Assembly (NCBI RefSeq): GCF_030817655.1
Contig: NZ_JAUSZM010000003.1
Coordinates: 2,666,001 to 2,730,000 of the forward strand
Direction: 5' to 3'
Length of the DNA stretch: 64,000 nt
Origin: Streptomyces sp. V4I2
GTDB taxonomy: Bacteria > Actinomycetota > Actinomycetes > Streptomycetales > Streptomycetaceae
Shown here: positions 16,133 to 25,120 of the stretch, in pieces
Numbering within the stretch: the first letter of the stretch is position 1
Layout of the letters: every line of letters starts with the position of its first letter
Position numbers and translations under genes: made by a program
The notes under the pieces: model-generated
Database searches by the model: none
Told to the model about the DNA's origin: nothing
Seen by the model: the letters and a program-made list of their open reading frames with translations, nothing else

Positions 16133-18355
16133 ATGCGACCCGCCAGACGCCGCACCGCCCGCACGCTCCTGGTCCCCTTTCTCGCCCTTCTCCTCTCCCT
16201 CCTCTCCCTCCTCGCCGCCCCTGCCGGCACCGCGCAATCAGGAGCACCACCCGTGAAGCAGTCCAAGTACGCCGGTTACCTCTTCGCCTACTTCACCGGC
16301 GAGGGCACCGCCGACGGCGAGCAGATCCGCTACGCCCTCAGCCGCGGCAACGACCCGCTGCACTGGCGGGAGCTGAACGCGGGCAAGCCGGTCCTGACGT
16401 CCACGACCGGCGAGAAGGGGCTGCGGGACCCGTTCGTGATCCGCTCCCCCGAGGGCGACAAGTTCTACATGATCGCCACCGACCTGAGGATGTACCGGAA
16501 CTCCAGCGGCAGTTGGGACCAGGTCCAGCGGCACGGCAGCAAGTCGGTCATGGTGTGGGAGTCCACCGACCTGGTCCACTGGACCGACCAGCGGCTGGTG
16601 AAGGTCTCCCCCGACAACGCGGGCAACACCTGGGCGCCGGAGGCCTATTGGGACGACTCGCTGGGCGAGTTCGTCGTCTTCTGGGCGTCGAAGCTGTACG
16701 CCGACGACGATCCCGGCCACACGGGATCGACGTACAACAAGATGCTGTACGCGACCACCAAGGACTTCCGCACCTTCAGCGAGCCGAAGGTCTGGGACGA
16801 CCCCGGATACTCGGTCATCGACTCGACGGTCGTGAAGCACAAGGACACCTACTACCGCTACACCAAGGACGAGCGGGACCCGTCCTCCAGCTCGCCCTGC
16901 TCGAAGTTCATCACCGGGGAGAAGTCGACGAGCCTGACGGACACGTCGTACGACTTCGTCTCCGAGTGCATCGGCAGCGGCTCGATCGACCGCGGCGAGG
17001 GGCCGACGGTCTTCAAGTCCAACACCGAGAAGAAGTGGTACCTGTTCATCGACGAGTACGGCGGCCGCGGCTACGTCCCCTTCGAGACCACCGACCTCGA
17101 CTCGGGGAAGTGGACGATGTCCACGAACTACCAGCTCCCCGCGAGCCCGCGGCACGGCACGGTGCTGCCGGTCACGCAGGCCGAGTACGACCGGCTCCTT
17201 GCCGCGTACCCGTCGACGCCGACGTCGGTCGTGGACGCGACGGCGACCGGCCAGAAGGGGTACGCGGTCGTGACCGAGGCCGCGTCGAAGGTCGTGCTGC
17301 CGATGGAGCCCGGCGCGGATGTGGCACGTCTCGCCCCGCGGATCCACGTGGGTGAGGGCGCAACGCTGAGCCCGAGGTCGGGCACCCGGCGGGACTTCCG
17401 CACACCGCAGACGTACACCGTGAGAGCCGCCGACGGCACGACCCGCGCCTGGACGGTCGAGGCGGTCCGCACCGGCAGCCCGACCCTGCCCGGCCTCAAC
17501 GCCGACCCCGACGTGCACTATCTGAACGGCGAGTACTGGATCTACCCGACGACGGACGGCTTCCCCGGCTGGGGCGGGACCCGGTTCAAGGCGTACTCGT
17601 CGAAGGACCTGGTCCACTGGAAGGACCACGGCGTCATCCTGGACCTCGGCCCCGACGTGGCCTGGGCGGACAAGTACGCGTGGGCGCCGGCGATCGCCGA
17701 GCGCGACGGGAAGTACTACTTCTACTTCTGCGCCGAGCAGCAGATCGGCGTGGCGGTGGCGGACTCCCCGGCCGGCCCGTTCAAGGACGCGCTCGGCAAA
17801 CCCCTGGTGGCGAAGGGCGGTTCACTGAGCGGCCAGATGATCGACCCGGCGGTCTTCACGGACGACGACGGTCAGGCGTACCTGTACTGGGGCAACGGGC
17901 GCGGATACGTGGCGCCGCTGAACGACGACATGGTGTCCTTCGACGCCACGCGGGTGCAGGACATCACCCCGGACAACTTCCGCGAGGGGTCCTTCGTGAT
18001 CAAGCGGAACGGCACGTACTACTTCATGTGGTCCGAGGACGACACCCGCAGCGAGAACTACCACGTCGCCTACGCGACGGGACCGTCCCCGCTCGGCCCG
18101 TGGACCAAGCGGGGGACGATCCTGTCCAAGCGCCCCGAGTACGGCATCCTCGGCACCGGCCACCACTCCGTGGTGAACGTCCCCGGCACCGACGACTGGT
18201 ACATCGTCTACCACCGGTTCGCCCTGAACGGCCCCGGCAGGCCGGGCGGCGACGGCATGCACCGCGAGACGACCATCGACCGCATGGAGTTCGCGGCCGA
18301 CGGGACGATCAAGCCGGTGGTGCCGACCCTGGAGTCGATACGACGGGTCAGCTGA
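16133..18355 (+). CDS. Secreted protein with two GH43 domains (arabinosidase-type)
   Basis: A 740-residue secreted glycosidase. The signal peptide is residues 1-35 (LLVPFLALLLSLLSLLAAP). The first five-bladed propeller spans about 45-365 (GYLFAYFTGEGTADGEQIRY; RDPFVIRSPEGDKFYMIATD). A linker with a small Ig-like domain spans about 375-440 (YTVRAADGTTRAWTVEAV). The second GH43 propeller spans about 445-735 (LPGLNADPDVHYLNGEYWIY; KYAWAPAIAERDGKYYFYF; REGSFVIKRNGTYYFMW). The second domain has the usual acidic triad positions (ADPD, IDPAVF, REGSF). Likely substrates are arabinan or galactan side chains of pectin. Which domain is active, and which subfamily applies, cannot be settled by eye. Confidence 0.85.
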   Translation: MRPARRRTARTLLVPFLALLLSLLSLLAAPAGTAQSGAPPVKQSKYAGYLFAYFTGEGTADGEQIRYALSRGNDPLHWRELNAGKPVLTSTTGEKGLRDPFVIRSPEGDKFYMIATDLRMYRNSSGSWDQVQRHGSKSVMVWESTDLVHWTDQRLVKVSPDNAGNTWAPEAYWDDSLGEFVVFWASKLYADDDPGHTGSTYNKMLYATTKDFRTFSEPKVWDDPGYSVIDSTVVKHKDTYYRYTKDERDPSSSSPCSKFITGEKSTSLTDTSYDFVSECIGSGSIDRGEGPTVFKSNTEKKWYLFIDEYGGRGYVPFETTDLDSGKWTMSTNYQLPASPRHGTVLPVTQAEYDRLLAAYPSTPTSVVDATATGQKGYAVVTEAASKVVLPMEPGADVARLAPRIHVGEGATLSPRSGTRRDFRTPQTYTVRAADGTTRAWTVEAVRTGSPTLPGLNADPDVHYLNGEYWIYPTTDGFPGWGGTRFKAYSSKDLVHWKDHGVILDLGPDVAWADKYAWAPAIAERDGKYYFYFCAEQQIGVAVADSPAGPFKDALGKPLVAKGGSLSGQMIDPAVFTDDDGQAYLYWGNGRGYVAPLNDDMVSFDATRVQDITPDNFREGSFVIKRNGTYYFMWSEDDTRSENYHVAYATGPSPLGPWTKRGTILSKRPEYGILGTGHHSVVNVPGTDDWYIVYHRFALNGPGRPGGDGMHRETTIDRMEFAADGTIKPVVPTLESIRRVS

Positions 18356-19142
18356 CGAAGTACGTCGGGTTCGGCAGCTTGTACGTCCGGTCGGCGTAGC
18401 CGCCTTCCAGGTCGGAGTACTGGTCACCGAAGTTGGCGACGATGTCGTACCCGAGGTCCTCGATGTGCGCCCGGGTGCCGGACTTGTACTGCACGGTGGT
18501 GCAGGTCCAGGCGCCCGGCGTGGCGCAACCGCTCAGGTACGACGGCGGGTTGGCCTTGTCCTTGAGGAACATGTGGTCGGCGTCGAGGTTCACATCGGCG
18601 CCGATCTTCTTCAGGTTCTCGACGGCCGCCGAGCGCTGCGCCTCGCTGAGGCCCGAGTTGTAGAAGACCTCGACACCCTTCTTCTCGGCGTACCGCACGA
18701 GTTCGGGGCTGCCGAAGACGGCCGGGCGGTCGGCCTTGTTGACGTAGTCGGCCCAAGTGGTCGCGTTGTACGTGTAGTTGTAGCGCTTCTCGTAGTCGAG
18801 GCTGAGCAGCAGCGTGTCGTCGATGTCGAAGACGACCGCGGGCTTCTCGCCCCGGTGCAGCGCCTTGCGGGCTGCCTGGTCGATGTACTTCTTCGCGGCG
18901 GCGTCGATGCGCGCGAGGTCCTTGGCGTACGGGCTGTCCGGGGACGCCTGGTAGACGCCGTTCGCGTCGGGCGCGGTGCCGTAGTAGGTGTCGATGTCCT
19001 TGACCAGCAGCCCGATGTTGTAGGGCTCGTGCGTCGAGTTGGCCGTGGACTGGCCGGCGGTGGCCGCACCGGCGCCGTACAGGGCGGCACCGGTGACGGC
19101 ACAGGCTGCGACGACGGCAGCGATACGCAGTGGCTTATGCAT
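18348..19142 (-). CDS. Secreted HAD-superfamily acid phosphatase (subfamily IIIB)
   Basis: A 264-residue exported phosphatase. A signal peptide (about 1-31, IAAVVAACAVTGAALYGAG) precedes a HAD domain with the nucleophile motif DIDDT at residues 106-110, the Ser of VFYNSGLSEAQR, the Lys in FLKDKANPP, and the acidic motif NFGDQYSDLEGG. This fits class-B-like or plant vegetative-storage-type acid phosphatases. The start is taken at ATG 19142; a GTG 24 bp upstream is possible, and neither has a good ribosome site. The stop overlaps the convergent GH43 gene by 8 bp. No PHO-box-like repeat was found upstream. Its link with pectin use is unclear. Confidence 0.85.
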   Translation of the reverse strand: MHKPLRIAAVVAACAVTGAALYGAGAATAGQSTANSTHEPYNIGLLVKDIDTYYGTAPDANGVYQASPDSPYAKDLARIDAAAKKYIDQAARKALHRGEKPAVVFDIDDTLLLSLDYEKRYNYTYNATTWADYVNKADRPAVFGSPELVRYAEKKGVEVFYNSGLSEAQRSAAVENLKKIGADVNLDADHMFLKDKANPPSYLSGCATPGAWTCTTVQYKSGTRAHIEDLGYDIVANFGDQYSDLEGGYADRTYKLPNPTYFVS

Positions 19143-19242
19143 GACACAGGTTTCTACGCGCGTCACCCCCGTGAGCGCGAGACCCGTTGCCTGATCGAGA
19201 CCACTTTGCCAGGCAAAAGTCGGGTCAAGCGCCCCGGACGGC

Positions 19243-20358
19243 TCAGTCCATGGTCGCGCCGATGGTGGTCGAGCCCGTTGTCAGGAACGTCGTCGCGGGC
19301 AGGGTGCCACTGGAGCTGCGGGCGTTGTACGTGCTGCTCGCGTCCGTCGACCTGAAGGCGGGCGTCGAGATGCCGCTGTCCCAGTTGTTGCCGGAGGAGG
19401 CCACCGAGGAGCTCTTGCTCACCGATCCGCCGCCGTTGCTCACGGCCAGGTTCTTGCCGAGCTTGGCCGCGCCGGTGGCGAAGTAGTAGCCCCACTTCGC
19501 GTTGGCGTAGGCGGTGGTGCGGTTGATGACGATCGCGCCCTTGTTGGAGTTCTCGGTGAAGCCGTTGCCCGCGTTGTCCCAGGCGGCCGAGTTGTTGATG
19601 ACGTGCGCGACCACCTCGCCGTCGCCGCCCAGCTTGTAGCCGTTGCCGTCGCCCGCGAAGGCGGAGTCGGACCAGCGGTTCTTGCCGTTGCCCATGGCCC
19701 AGGTGTGCTCGACGGTGACGGGCGAGGAGAAGGACCAGAAGTCCAGGCCGTCGTCGGAGTTGTTGTAGAGGCGGGCCCCGGTGATGAGGTTGCCGGTGCC
19801 GGAGCCGAACTTCACGGCGATGCCGTCGGCGTTCTCGCCGTGGGTGGCGGCGTCGTAGTGGCCGTAACTGTCGATGTTCTTCACGGTGTTGTTCACCGTG
19901 CCGTCGCCGGTGAGCGTGAAGCCGGAGTCGCCGCCGTTGATGGTCTTGATGTTGTTCCAGGTGGTGCCGGTGCACGACTGGCAGACGACCGCGCTGTCCG
20001 GGGAGTTCTGGAAGGTGAGGTTGGAGACGTTCCAGTAGTCCGCGGTGAGCTTGAAGATCCAGCCTCCCGCGGGCAGCGAGGACCCGTCGATCTTCACGGT
20101 CTCCGAGCCGTACGCGGTGAGTGTGACCGGCGCCGACGAGGTGCCGTTGGCCGTGGACTGGAGCGTGGCCGTCGGGTAGTAGGTGCCGCCGCGGACCTGG
20201 ATGACGGTGCCGGCGGTGGCGTTCTTGATGGCGTTGGACAGGTCGGTCGAGTTGCTGACGACCACGGTCGCGGCCTGTGCCTGGGTGGGGAGCAGGGCGA
20301 GGCCGGCGCCGAGGGCGAGGGCCGTGCCGAGGGTGGTGAGAGCGGTACGACGAGTCAT
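19243..20358 (-). CDS. Secreted pectate lyase, PL9 family (second copy)
   Basis: A 371-residue secreted lyase, paralogous over its full mature length to the 14746-15900 gene. A short signal peptide (1-29, TRRTALTTLGTALALGAGL) has a twin-arginine-like start. The active-site block is HGENADGIAVKFGSGTGN with the NNSDDGLDFWSF repeat after it. A CQSCTG pair of cysteines is specific to this copy. AAAGGA lies 11 bp before the ATG. It follows the esterase gene by 39 bp on the same strand, so it is probably the last gene of the esterase-PL1-CE8 run. Confidence 0.9.
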   Translation of the reverse strand: MTRRTALTTLGTALALGAGLALLPTQAQAATVVVSNSTDLSNAIKNATAGTVIQVRGGTYYPTATLQSTANGTSSAPVTLTAYGSETVKIDGSSLPAGGWIFKLTADYWNVSNLTFQNSPDSAVVCQSCTGTTWNNIKTINGGDSGFTLTGDGTVNNTVKNIDSYGHYDAATHGENADGIAVKFGSGTGNLITGARLYNNSDDGLDFWSFSSPVTVEHTWAMGNGKNRWSDSAFAGDGNGYKLGGDGEVVAHVINNSAAWDNAGNGFTENSNKGAIVINRTTAYANAKWGYYFATGAAKLGKNLAVSNGGGSVSKSSSVASSGNNWDSGISTPAFRSTDASSTYNARSSSGTLPATTFLTTGSTTIGATMD

Positions 20359-20397
20359 GGAGTGCGGTCCTTTTACGTCGTTCGGATGGGGAGGGGG

Positions 20398-21552
20398 TTA
20401 CAGGACGCGGTCCAGCCAGGTGAAGACCTCGTCCTGCATGCGGTCGACGAAGACGTGGCCGAGGTCGGGCCAGGTCTTGAGGTGCAACCGCTCCTCGGCG
20501 TGGCGCGAACGCCAGACGGCGCGCAGCTTGTCGTGGGCCACCCGGACGCCGTCGGCGGGGAAGAGGGTGTCCAGAGCGCCGCTGAAGAAGAGCATCGGCC
20601 TGGGTGCGGCGATGCCCGCCACGTCGGGGAAGTCGAGGAACCGGGGAAGCCCGGGGTGGAGCATGTAGTACGACGACTGCCCGCGCAGCGTGTTGTTGCC
20701 GGGCACCATCATTTCCTTCAGCCCGGTCATCCAGCACACGCTCGCCGCGGCGGCGATGTCGTCGCTGAGCGCGGCCGTCTGCCAGGCGCGGTAGGCGCCC
20801 ATGGAGAACCCGACCGCCGCGACCCGGCGTGCGTCCACCCGGTCGAGACCGGCCAGGAATTGGGCGGCGCGGGCGTCTTCGCGGGCCATGAGTCCGGCGA
20901 GGGAGGAGCCGAGGTTGTAGAGGTTGGAGGCGAGGGCCTGCTGCTGCTCGTAGGTGAGGGGGCCACGGTCGCTCCAGCCGAGCGCGTCCAGGCACAGGAC
21001 GACGTAGCCGCGCCGGGCCAGTTCGTCGCCGAGGAAGCGGCCGCTGAAGTACTTGTCCGCCCACGCCTGCGCGGAGGCGAGGCGCGTGTCGTCGTACCAG
21101 GGCCGGACGAGCTTCTCCTTCCCGATGTCGAACCTGGCTCCGTGGTCGTGGAGGAGGAGGACGGCGGGGAAGGGTCCGGTGCCGTGCGGAGTGAGCAGAG
21201 TGCCGCGGACGCGCTCGTACGAGGTGAGGGAGAGGGTCACCAACTCCCGCGTGTATCCCCCGCCTTGGGGTCCCTCGGTGAACTCCGGGGCGTACCGCGT
21301 CCCGTCCTGCCGGCCGACGAGGAGGTGCTCCTCCACCTTGGCACGGGCGGCGCGGCGCCAGGCCTTGAAGTCGCGGACGGGTGACGTGCCCCAGGCGAGC
21401 GGGAAGCGCAGGCCGTCCTTCAGCGCCGGGTAGAAGTCGGGGAGGTTGCCGCCGACGAGCTCGGCGGCCTGTGCGGGACCGGGTGTACCGCCGAGGAACG
21501 CCGCCGCGGCGGCTCCCGCGACGAAGGTACGGCGACCGAACGGCTCACTCAT
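20398..21552 (-). CDS. Secreted alpha/beta-hydrolase, probable pectin or acetyl esterase
   Basis: A 384-residue exported hydrolase. A Tat-like signal (FGRRTFVAGAAAAAFLGG) occupies residues 5-22. The alpha/beta-hydrolase core shows the oxyanion segment VLLLHDHGARFD, the nucleophile elbow GFSMGAYRAWQ and the catalytic His in TWPDLGHVFVD. The layout resembles dienelactone-hydrolase/acetyl-xylan-esterase-like families (ABhydrolase_7 type), some of which are pectin methylesterases or acetylesterases. Overlap with the upstream PL1 gene by 8 bp and the CE8 neighbours support action on esterified pectin. The ester specificity cannot be read from the sequence. Confidence 0.8.
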   Translation of the reverse strand: MSEPFGRRTFVAGAAAAAFLGGTPGPAQAAELVGGNLPDFYPALKDGLRFPLAWGTSPVRDFKAWRRAARAKVEEHLLVGRQDGTRYAPEFTEGPQGGGYTRELVTLSLTSYERVRGTLLTPHGTGPFPAVLLLHDHGARFDIGKEKLVRPWYDDTRLASAQAWADKYFSGRFLGDELARRGYVVLCLDALGWSDRGPLTYEQQQALASNLYNLGSSLAGLMAREDARAAQFLAGLDRVDARRVAAVGFSMGAYRAWQTAALSDDIAAAASVCWMTGLKEMMVPGNNTLRGQSSYYMLHPGLPRFLDFPDVAGIAAPRPMLFFSGALDTLFPADGVRVAHDKLRAVWRSRHAEERLHLKTWPDLGHVFVDRMQDEVFTWLDRVL

Positions 21553-22816
21553 ACTGCCTCCCGGTGCCTGCGTGACGCAGGACGTGGTGCTCGACCGCGG
21601 ACGGGGACCTGAGGGGCCGGTAGTCGTAGACGTCGGCGGGGTCCCAGCCGACCTCGCCGCTCAGTCCCAGGCCGCTCGCCACGGCGTCGAGGCGGGCCGG
21701 GCGGCCGTTGAACCAGGAGCCGGTGTCCCGGAAGTGCTCGCCGCCGTAGTCCGCGACCGCCAGCGCCGGGTTGCCGCGCGGGTACACGAAGACGTTGCGC
21801 TCGGAGAAGATCGCGGACTCCAGGCCGGCACCGAGCGCGTACAGGGTGTCGGCGGCCCGGCCCCGGTAGACGTTGTTGACGACGTGCACCTGCCCGAAGC
21901 GGACGCGGGGACCGCGCTGCACGATGTCGGTGAAGAGGTTGCGTACGAAGGTGACCTTGAGATGCCCGCGGTCCCGGTCGCCGCGCCCGTCGCCGGACCC
22001 GATGAGGATCGCCTTGTCATGGTCGGTGAACCGGCTGTCGGACACCGTGACGAAGTCGGAGCCGTCCTCGATGTCGAGGAGACCGTCGTGCCGCTGGACG
22101 TGCTCCCCGTGGAAGCCGAGGGGTGCCTCGCGGTCCGGGAAGCGGCCGTCGGTGAAGGTGCAGTGGTCGACCCAGATGTTCTTGCCGGTGATCACGGTCA
22201 TCGCGTCGAAGCGGGCGTTCCAGCTGCCCCGCGTCCCGTCGCCCGGCGACCAGCTGGTGAAGTGGTCGACGGGCGCTTCCAGGTGAAGGTTCCGGACGAT
22301 GATGTTCGTGCCGGTGTTGACGGTCAGGAAGACGCCGAGGAGCCGGGCGGTGCCGCCCACGCCGACCAGGGTGGTGTTGCTCGGCACGGTCAGCTGGATC
22401 TGCGCCTTTTCCCTGTTCGATCCGTTCTGCCTCAGCGTGCGCTGCTGCTTGCAGTAGTCGTATCGGGTGTCGGACCAGACGGCTCCGTCCTCGCCGAAGC
22501 AGGACATGTACTTCCCGAGGTCGTACCCGGGCGCGTAGTCCTGCTCGCCGAGCAGCGAACCGTCCGCCGCCTCGTGGCCGTCGATGGCGCCGACGACCCG
22601 GATCACCTTGGGTGCGGTGGGCTCGCCTTCGTTGGCCAGGGCCTCCTTCAGCTCGGCGCGGGTGTGCACCGTCCAGGTCGTGCCGCCCGCGCCGCCGGTG
22701 GTACCGGCGCCGGACGCGGCCCAGCCGACGGGTTCCCGCCCGGCAAAGGCGGCGGCCGTCTGGGTCGGCACGAGCAGGAACGCGCAGGCCAGCAGAGCTG
22801 CCATGGCCCTACGCAC
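21545..22816 (-). CDS. Secreted pectate lyase, PL1 family (first copy)
   Basis: A 423-residue enzyme. The signal peptide is residues 1-26 (MAALLACAFLLVPTQTAAAF). The PL1 beta-helix carries the conserved calcium-site region KNIWVDHCTFTDGRFPD, the HDGLLDIEDGSDFVTVSDSRF block and RGPRVRFGQVHVVNNVY, in which the first Arg is the expected catalytic base. An insertion with Cys pairs (CFGEDG and CKQQRT) distinguishes it from the neighbouring PL1 copies. It overlaps the CE8 gene upstream by 8 bp and the esterase downstream by 8 bp, so all three are translationally coupled. Confidence 0.92.
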   Translation of the reverse strand: MRRAMAALLACAFLLVPTQTAAAFAGREPVGWAASGAGTTGGAGGTTWTVHTRAELKEALANEGEPTAPKVIRVVGAIDGHEAADGSLLGEQDYAPGYDLGKYMSCFGEDGAVWSDTRYDYCKQQRTLRQNGSNREKAQIQLTVPSNTTLVGVGGTARLLGVFLTVNTGTNIIVRNLHLEAPVDHFTSWSPGDGTRGSWNARFDAMTVITGKNIWVDHCTFTDGRFPDREAPLGFHGEHVQRHDGLLDIEDGSDFVTVSDSRFTDHDKAILIGSGDGRGDRDRGHLKVTFVRNLFTDIVQRGPRVRFGQVHVVNNVYRGRAADTLYALGAGLESAIFSERNVFVYPRGNPALAVADYGGEHFRDTGSWFNGRPARLDAVASGLGLSGEVGWDPADVYDYRPLRSPSAVEHHVLRHAGTGRQYE

Positions 22817-23840
22817 GGGGCCTCCAGTCGCCGAGGTAGGCCGACCTGGTGTGCGTCTGGGCCTCTTCGCCGGTCAGTTGGGGCCGGTTCTCCGGCACCG
22901 TGACGGCCGCGCCCGGGCCCGTGTTGCGGTACTCCCGGAACCGCATGGTCTGCCAGGGATAGGCCTCGCGCATGTTGGTGTACGGCGCCACCGCGTCGAT
23001 CCCCGGACCGATCCGGCTGTCCCGCACGACGAGGGAGGGCCAGGCGGTCGTCTCGTACGACGGCACCCACGGCCGTGCCAGCTTGTACGCCCCGTCCTCG
23101 GCGGCGGAGGTGATCCGGGAGCGGACGGCGAGGATGCCGTGCGGGTTGGCGCGCGCGGTGGACGGGGCGAAGACCATGCCCTTCGGGGTGAAGGTCACGT
23201 CCCGTCGCAGCGTGCGGAAGTGGCAGTCCTCGAAGACCGCGGTCGCCCGGCCGAAGACGAAGTCGACGTCGCCCTCGACGTAGCAGCGGTGGAAGTACTG
23301 CCGGTCGAAGACGTCCAGCCCGCTCGTCTCGACGAAGAGCGTGTCCTGGTGGGCCAGGAGGCGGACGTTCTCGAAGTGGGTGCGGTCGCCGTACGTGTAC
23401 GCCGCCACCGCCTGCGTTCCGGTGATCTCGGGGTGGTCGGCCCGCAGCCAGTCGTTGGCGAGGGTGAGGTCGCGGACGGTGAGACCGGGGGCCGCCGAGG
23501 TGAAGGTGGCGGAGCCCGCGGTGCCGTACGTGCCCGAACCGTCCGGCTTCTGCGTGCCGTTCGCGTTGTCGTACACGATGACGACGTCACGCGGATCGCG
23601 AGTCGCGCCGCGCAGGGTCAACTCCGCCTTGGCGGCAGGGACGTTGACGACCTCGCGATACCTGCCCGGGTGCACGACGATCGTCCAGCCGGGGCCGGTC
23701 ACCGCGTCGACGGCCGCCTGGACGGAGTCGCCGGGACGGACGTGCAGGACGCGGCGGCCGACGGCGAGGGCGGGACCAGCACCGGCACCGGCCGCCACCA
23801 GCCCCCCGGCGATCCCCGTGAGGACCGTGCGCCTGCGCAT
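22809..23840 (-). CDS. Secreted pectinesterase, CE8 family (first copy)
   Basis: A 343-residue pectin methylesterase that removes methyl groups so that lyases can act. The signal begins MRRRTVLTGIAGGLVAAG. Catalytic landmarks are all visible: the Gln region AHQDTLFVE, the Asp motif GDVDFVFGRA, and the substrate Arg in KLARPWVPS. The ATG at 23840 has GGGGGAG 5-6 bp upstream and shares its A with the stop of the upstream CE8 gene (TGATG). It is about two-thirds identical by eye to that neighbour, implying local duplication. Confidence 0.92.
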   Translation of the reverse strand: MRRRTVLTGIAGGLVAAGAGAGPALAVGRRVLHVRPGDSVQAAVDAVTGPGWTIVVHPGRYREVVNVPAAKAELTLRGATRDPRDVVIVYDNANGTQKPDGSGTYGTAGSATFTSAAPGLTVRDLTLANDWLRADHPEITGTQAVAAYTYGDRTHFENVRLLAHQDTLFVETSGLDVFDRQYFHRCYVEGDVDFVFGRATAVFEDCHFRTLRRDVTFTPKGMVFAPSTARANPHGILAVRSRITSAAEDGAYKLARPWVPSYETTAWPSLVVRDSRIGPGIDAVAPYTNMREAYPWQTMRFREYRNTGPGAAVTVPENRPQLTGEEAQTHTRSAYLGDWRPRA

Positions 23841-25003
23841 CAGCGCTCCCCCTTCCACGGCGTCCAGTCACCGAGGTAAGCCGCACGCGTCGCCGACTCG
23901 GCCTGCTCATCATTGAGTTGGGGACGCTGGGCGGGCACCGTGATCTCCGCGCCCGGCCCTGTGTTGCGGTACTCGGCGAACCGCTGGTTCTGCCACGGGA
24001 AGGCGTCCGACATGTTGGTATAGGGCGCGACCGCGTCGATGCCCGGGCCGAGCCAGGTGTTCCGCACGGTGAGCGACGGGCGGGCGGTCATGTCCGAGCT
24101 GGGCACCCAGGGGCGGGCCAGCTTGTAGTACGCGTCCGGGGCCGCGCTGCTGATCCGGCTGCGCAGCACCAGGTAGCCGAGCGGGTTGGCGCCCGCCGTG
24201 GAGGGCGCGAAGACGAAGCCGTACGGGGCGGAGGACAGGTCGGTGCGGTTCAGGGTGCGGAAGTGGCAGTTCTCGTAGACGGCCGTGCCCCGGCCGAAGA
24301 CGAAGTCGACGTCGCCCTCGACGTAGCAGTGCGCGTAGTACTGGCGGGCGAAGACGGACAGCGCGAAGGAGTCGGCGTACAGCGTGTCCTGGTGGCCGAG
24401 GAAACGGCAGTGGTGGAAGGCCGAGCGGTCGCCGAGGACCTTGATGGCGACGGCCTGGGTGCCGGTGATCTCGGGGTGGTCGGCGCGCAGCCAGTCGTTG
24501 GCGAAGGTGATCCAGCGGGCGGTGAAGCCGTCGGTGCGGATCAGGGTGGTGGCGGAGCCGGTGGTGCCGTAGGTGCCGGAGCCGTCGGGCTTCTTCGTGC
24601 CGGCCGCGTTGTCGTAGACGATGACGACATCGCGCGGGTCCTCGCTCGCACCGATCCAGGTCATCTCGGCGGCGGCCTCGGTGCGCTGCCCGGTGGCGGG
24701 GTCCACGACACCGGCGGACACGGTCTCGCGGTACTCGCCGGGCGCGATGACCAGGGTGTGTCCGGCGGTGGTGGCGGCGCGCACGGCGGCCTGGACGGTG
24801 GTGTGGTCGCCGCGGCCCCGCCGGTCGACGTACAGCGTCTTCGGGGTGAGGCGGGCGGCCGGTGACCCGTACCGGCCGAACGGGCGGGACCGGGCGGTGG
24901 CCTCGGCGGGCAGGGCCGTCAGCCCGAGCGCGGCGCCCGCTCCGGCGCTCGCCATCAGGAATCCCCTTCTGGACAGGGGGAGTTGGAGGTGGGGCGAGGG
25001 CAT
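23840..25003 (-). CDS. Secreted pectinesterase, CE8 family (second copy)
   Basis: A 387-residue pectin methylesterase with a Tat signal (LSRRGFLMASAGAGAALG, residues 10-27). The catalytic elements are GHQDTLYAD, GDVDFVFGRGTAVYENCHF and YKLARPWVPS. It is the first gene of a tightly coupled run CE8-CE8-PL1-esterase-PL9 read leftwards. A hairpin at 25075-25106 separates it from the PL1 gene upstream, so it probably has its own promoter in the 117 bp gap. Confidence 0.92.
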   Translation of the reverse strand: MPSPHLQLPLSRRGFLMASAGAGAALGLTALPAEATARSRPFGRYGSPAARLTPKTLYVDRRGRGDHTTVQAAVRAATTAGHTLVIAPGEYRETVSAGVVDPATGQRTEAAAEMTWIGASEDPRDVVIVYDNAAGTKKPDGSGTYGTTGSATTLIRTDGFTARWITFANDWLRADHPEITGTQAVAIKVLGDRSAFHHCRFLGHQDTLYADSFALSVFARQYYAHCYVEGDVDFVFGRGTAVYENCHFRTLNRTDLSSAPYGFVFAPSTAGANPLGYLVLRSRISSAAPDAYYKLARPWVPSSDMTARPSLTVRNTWLGPGIDAVAPYTNMSDAFPWQNQRFAEYRNTGPGAEITVPAQRPQLNDEQAESATRAAYLGDWTPWKGER

Positions 25004-25074
25004 GCGGGTGCTCCTTGGATGTGCGGCTCGGCAGGGTGGTTCGGTGCGGGGCTTCCTCGCGTGGGGGGTGCGGG

Positions 25075-25106
25075 GGCCGGGGCGGCTGCGGGAGCCCGCC
25101 CCGGCC
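25075..25106 (-). terminator. Terminator after the PL1 gene at 25121-26449
   Basis: GGCCGGGGCGG (25075-25085) pairs exactly with CCGCCCCGGCC (25096-25106) over a 10-nt loop, just past the stop of the PL1 gene. It divides the PL1-CE12 unit from the CE8 unit. Confidence 0.75.
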
Positions 25107-25120
25107 GGTGGTTCGAGGCG

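Noticed and set aside
19143..19242. PHO box upstream of the acid phosphatase
   Set aside because: No pair of GTTCA-type units at 11 bp spacing was found on either strand.
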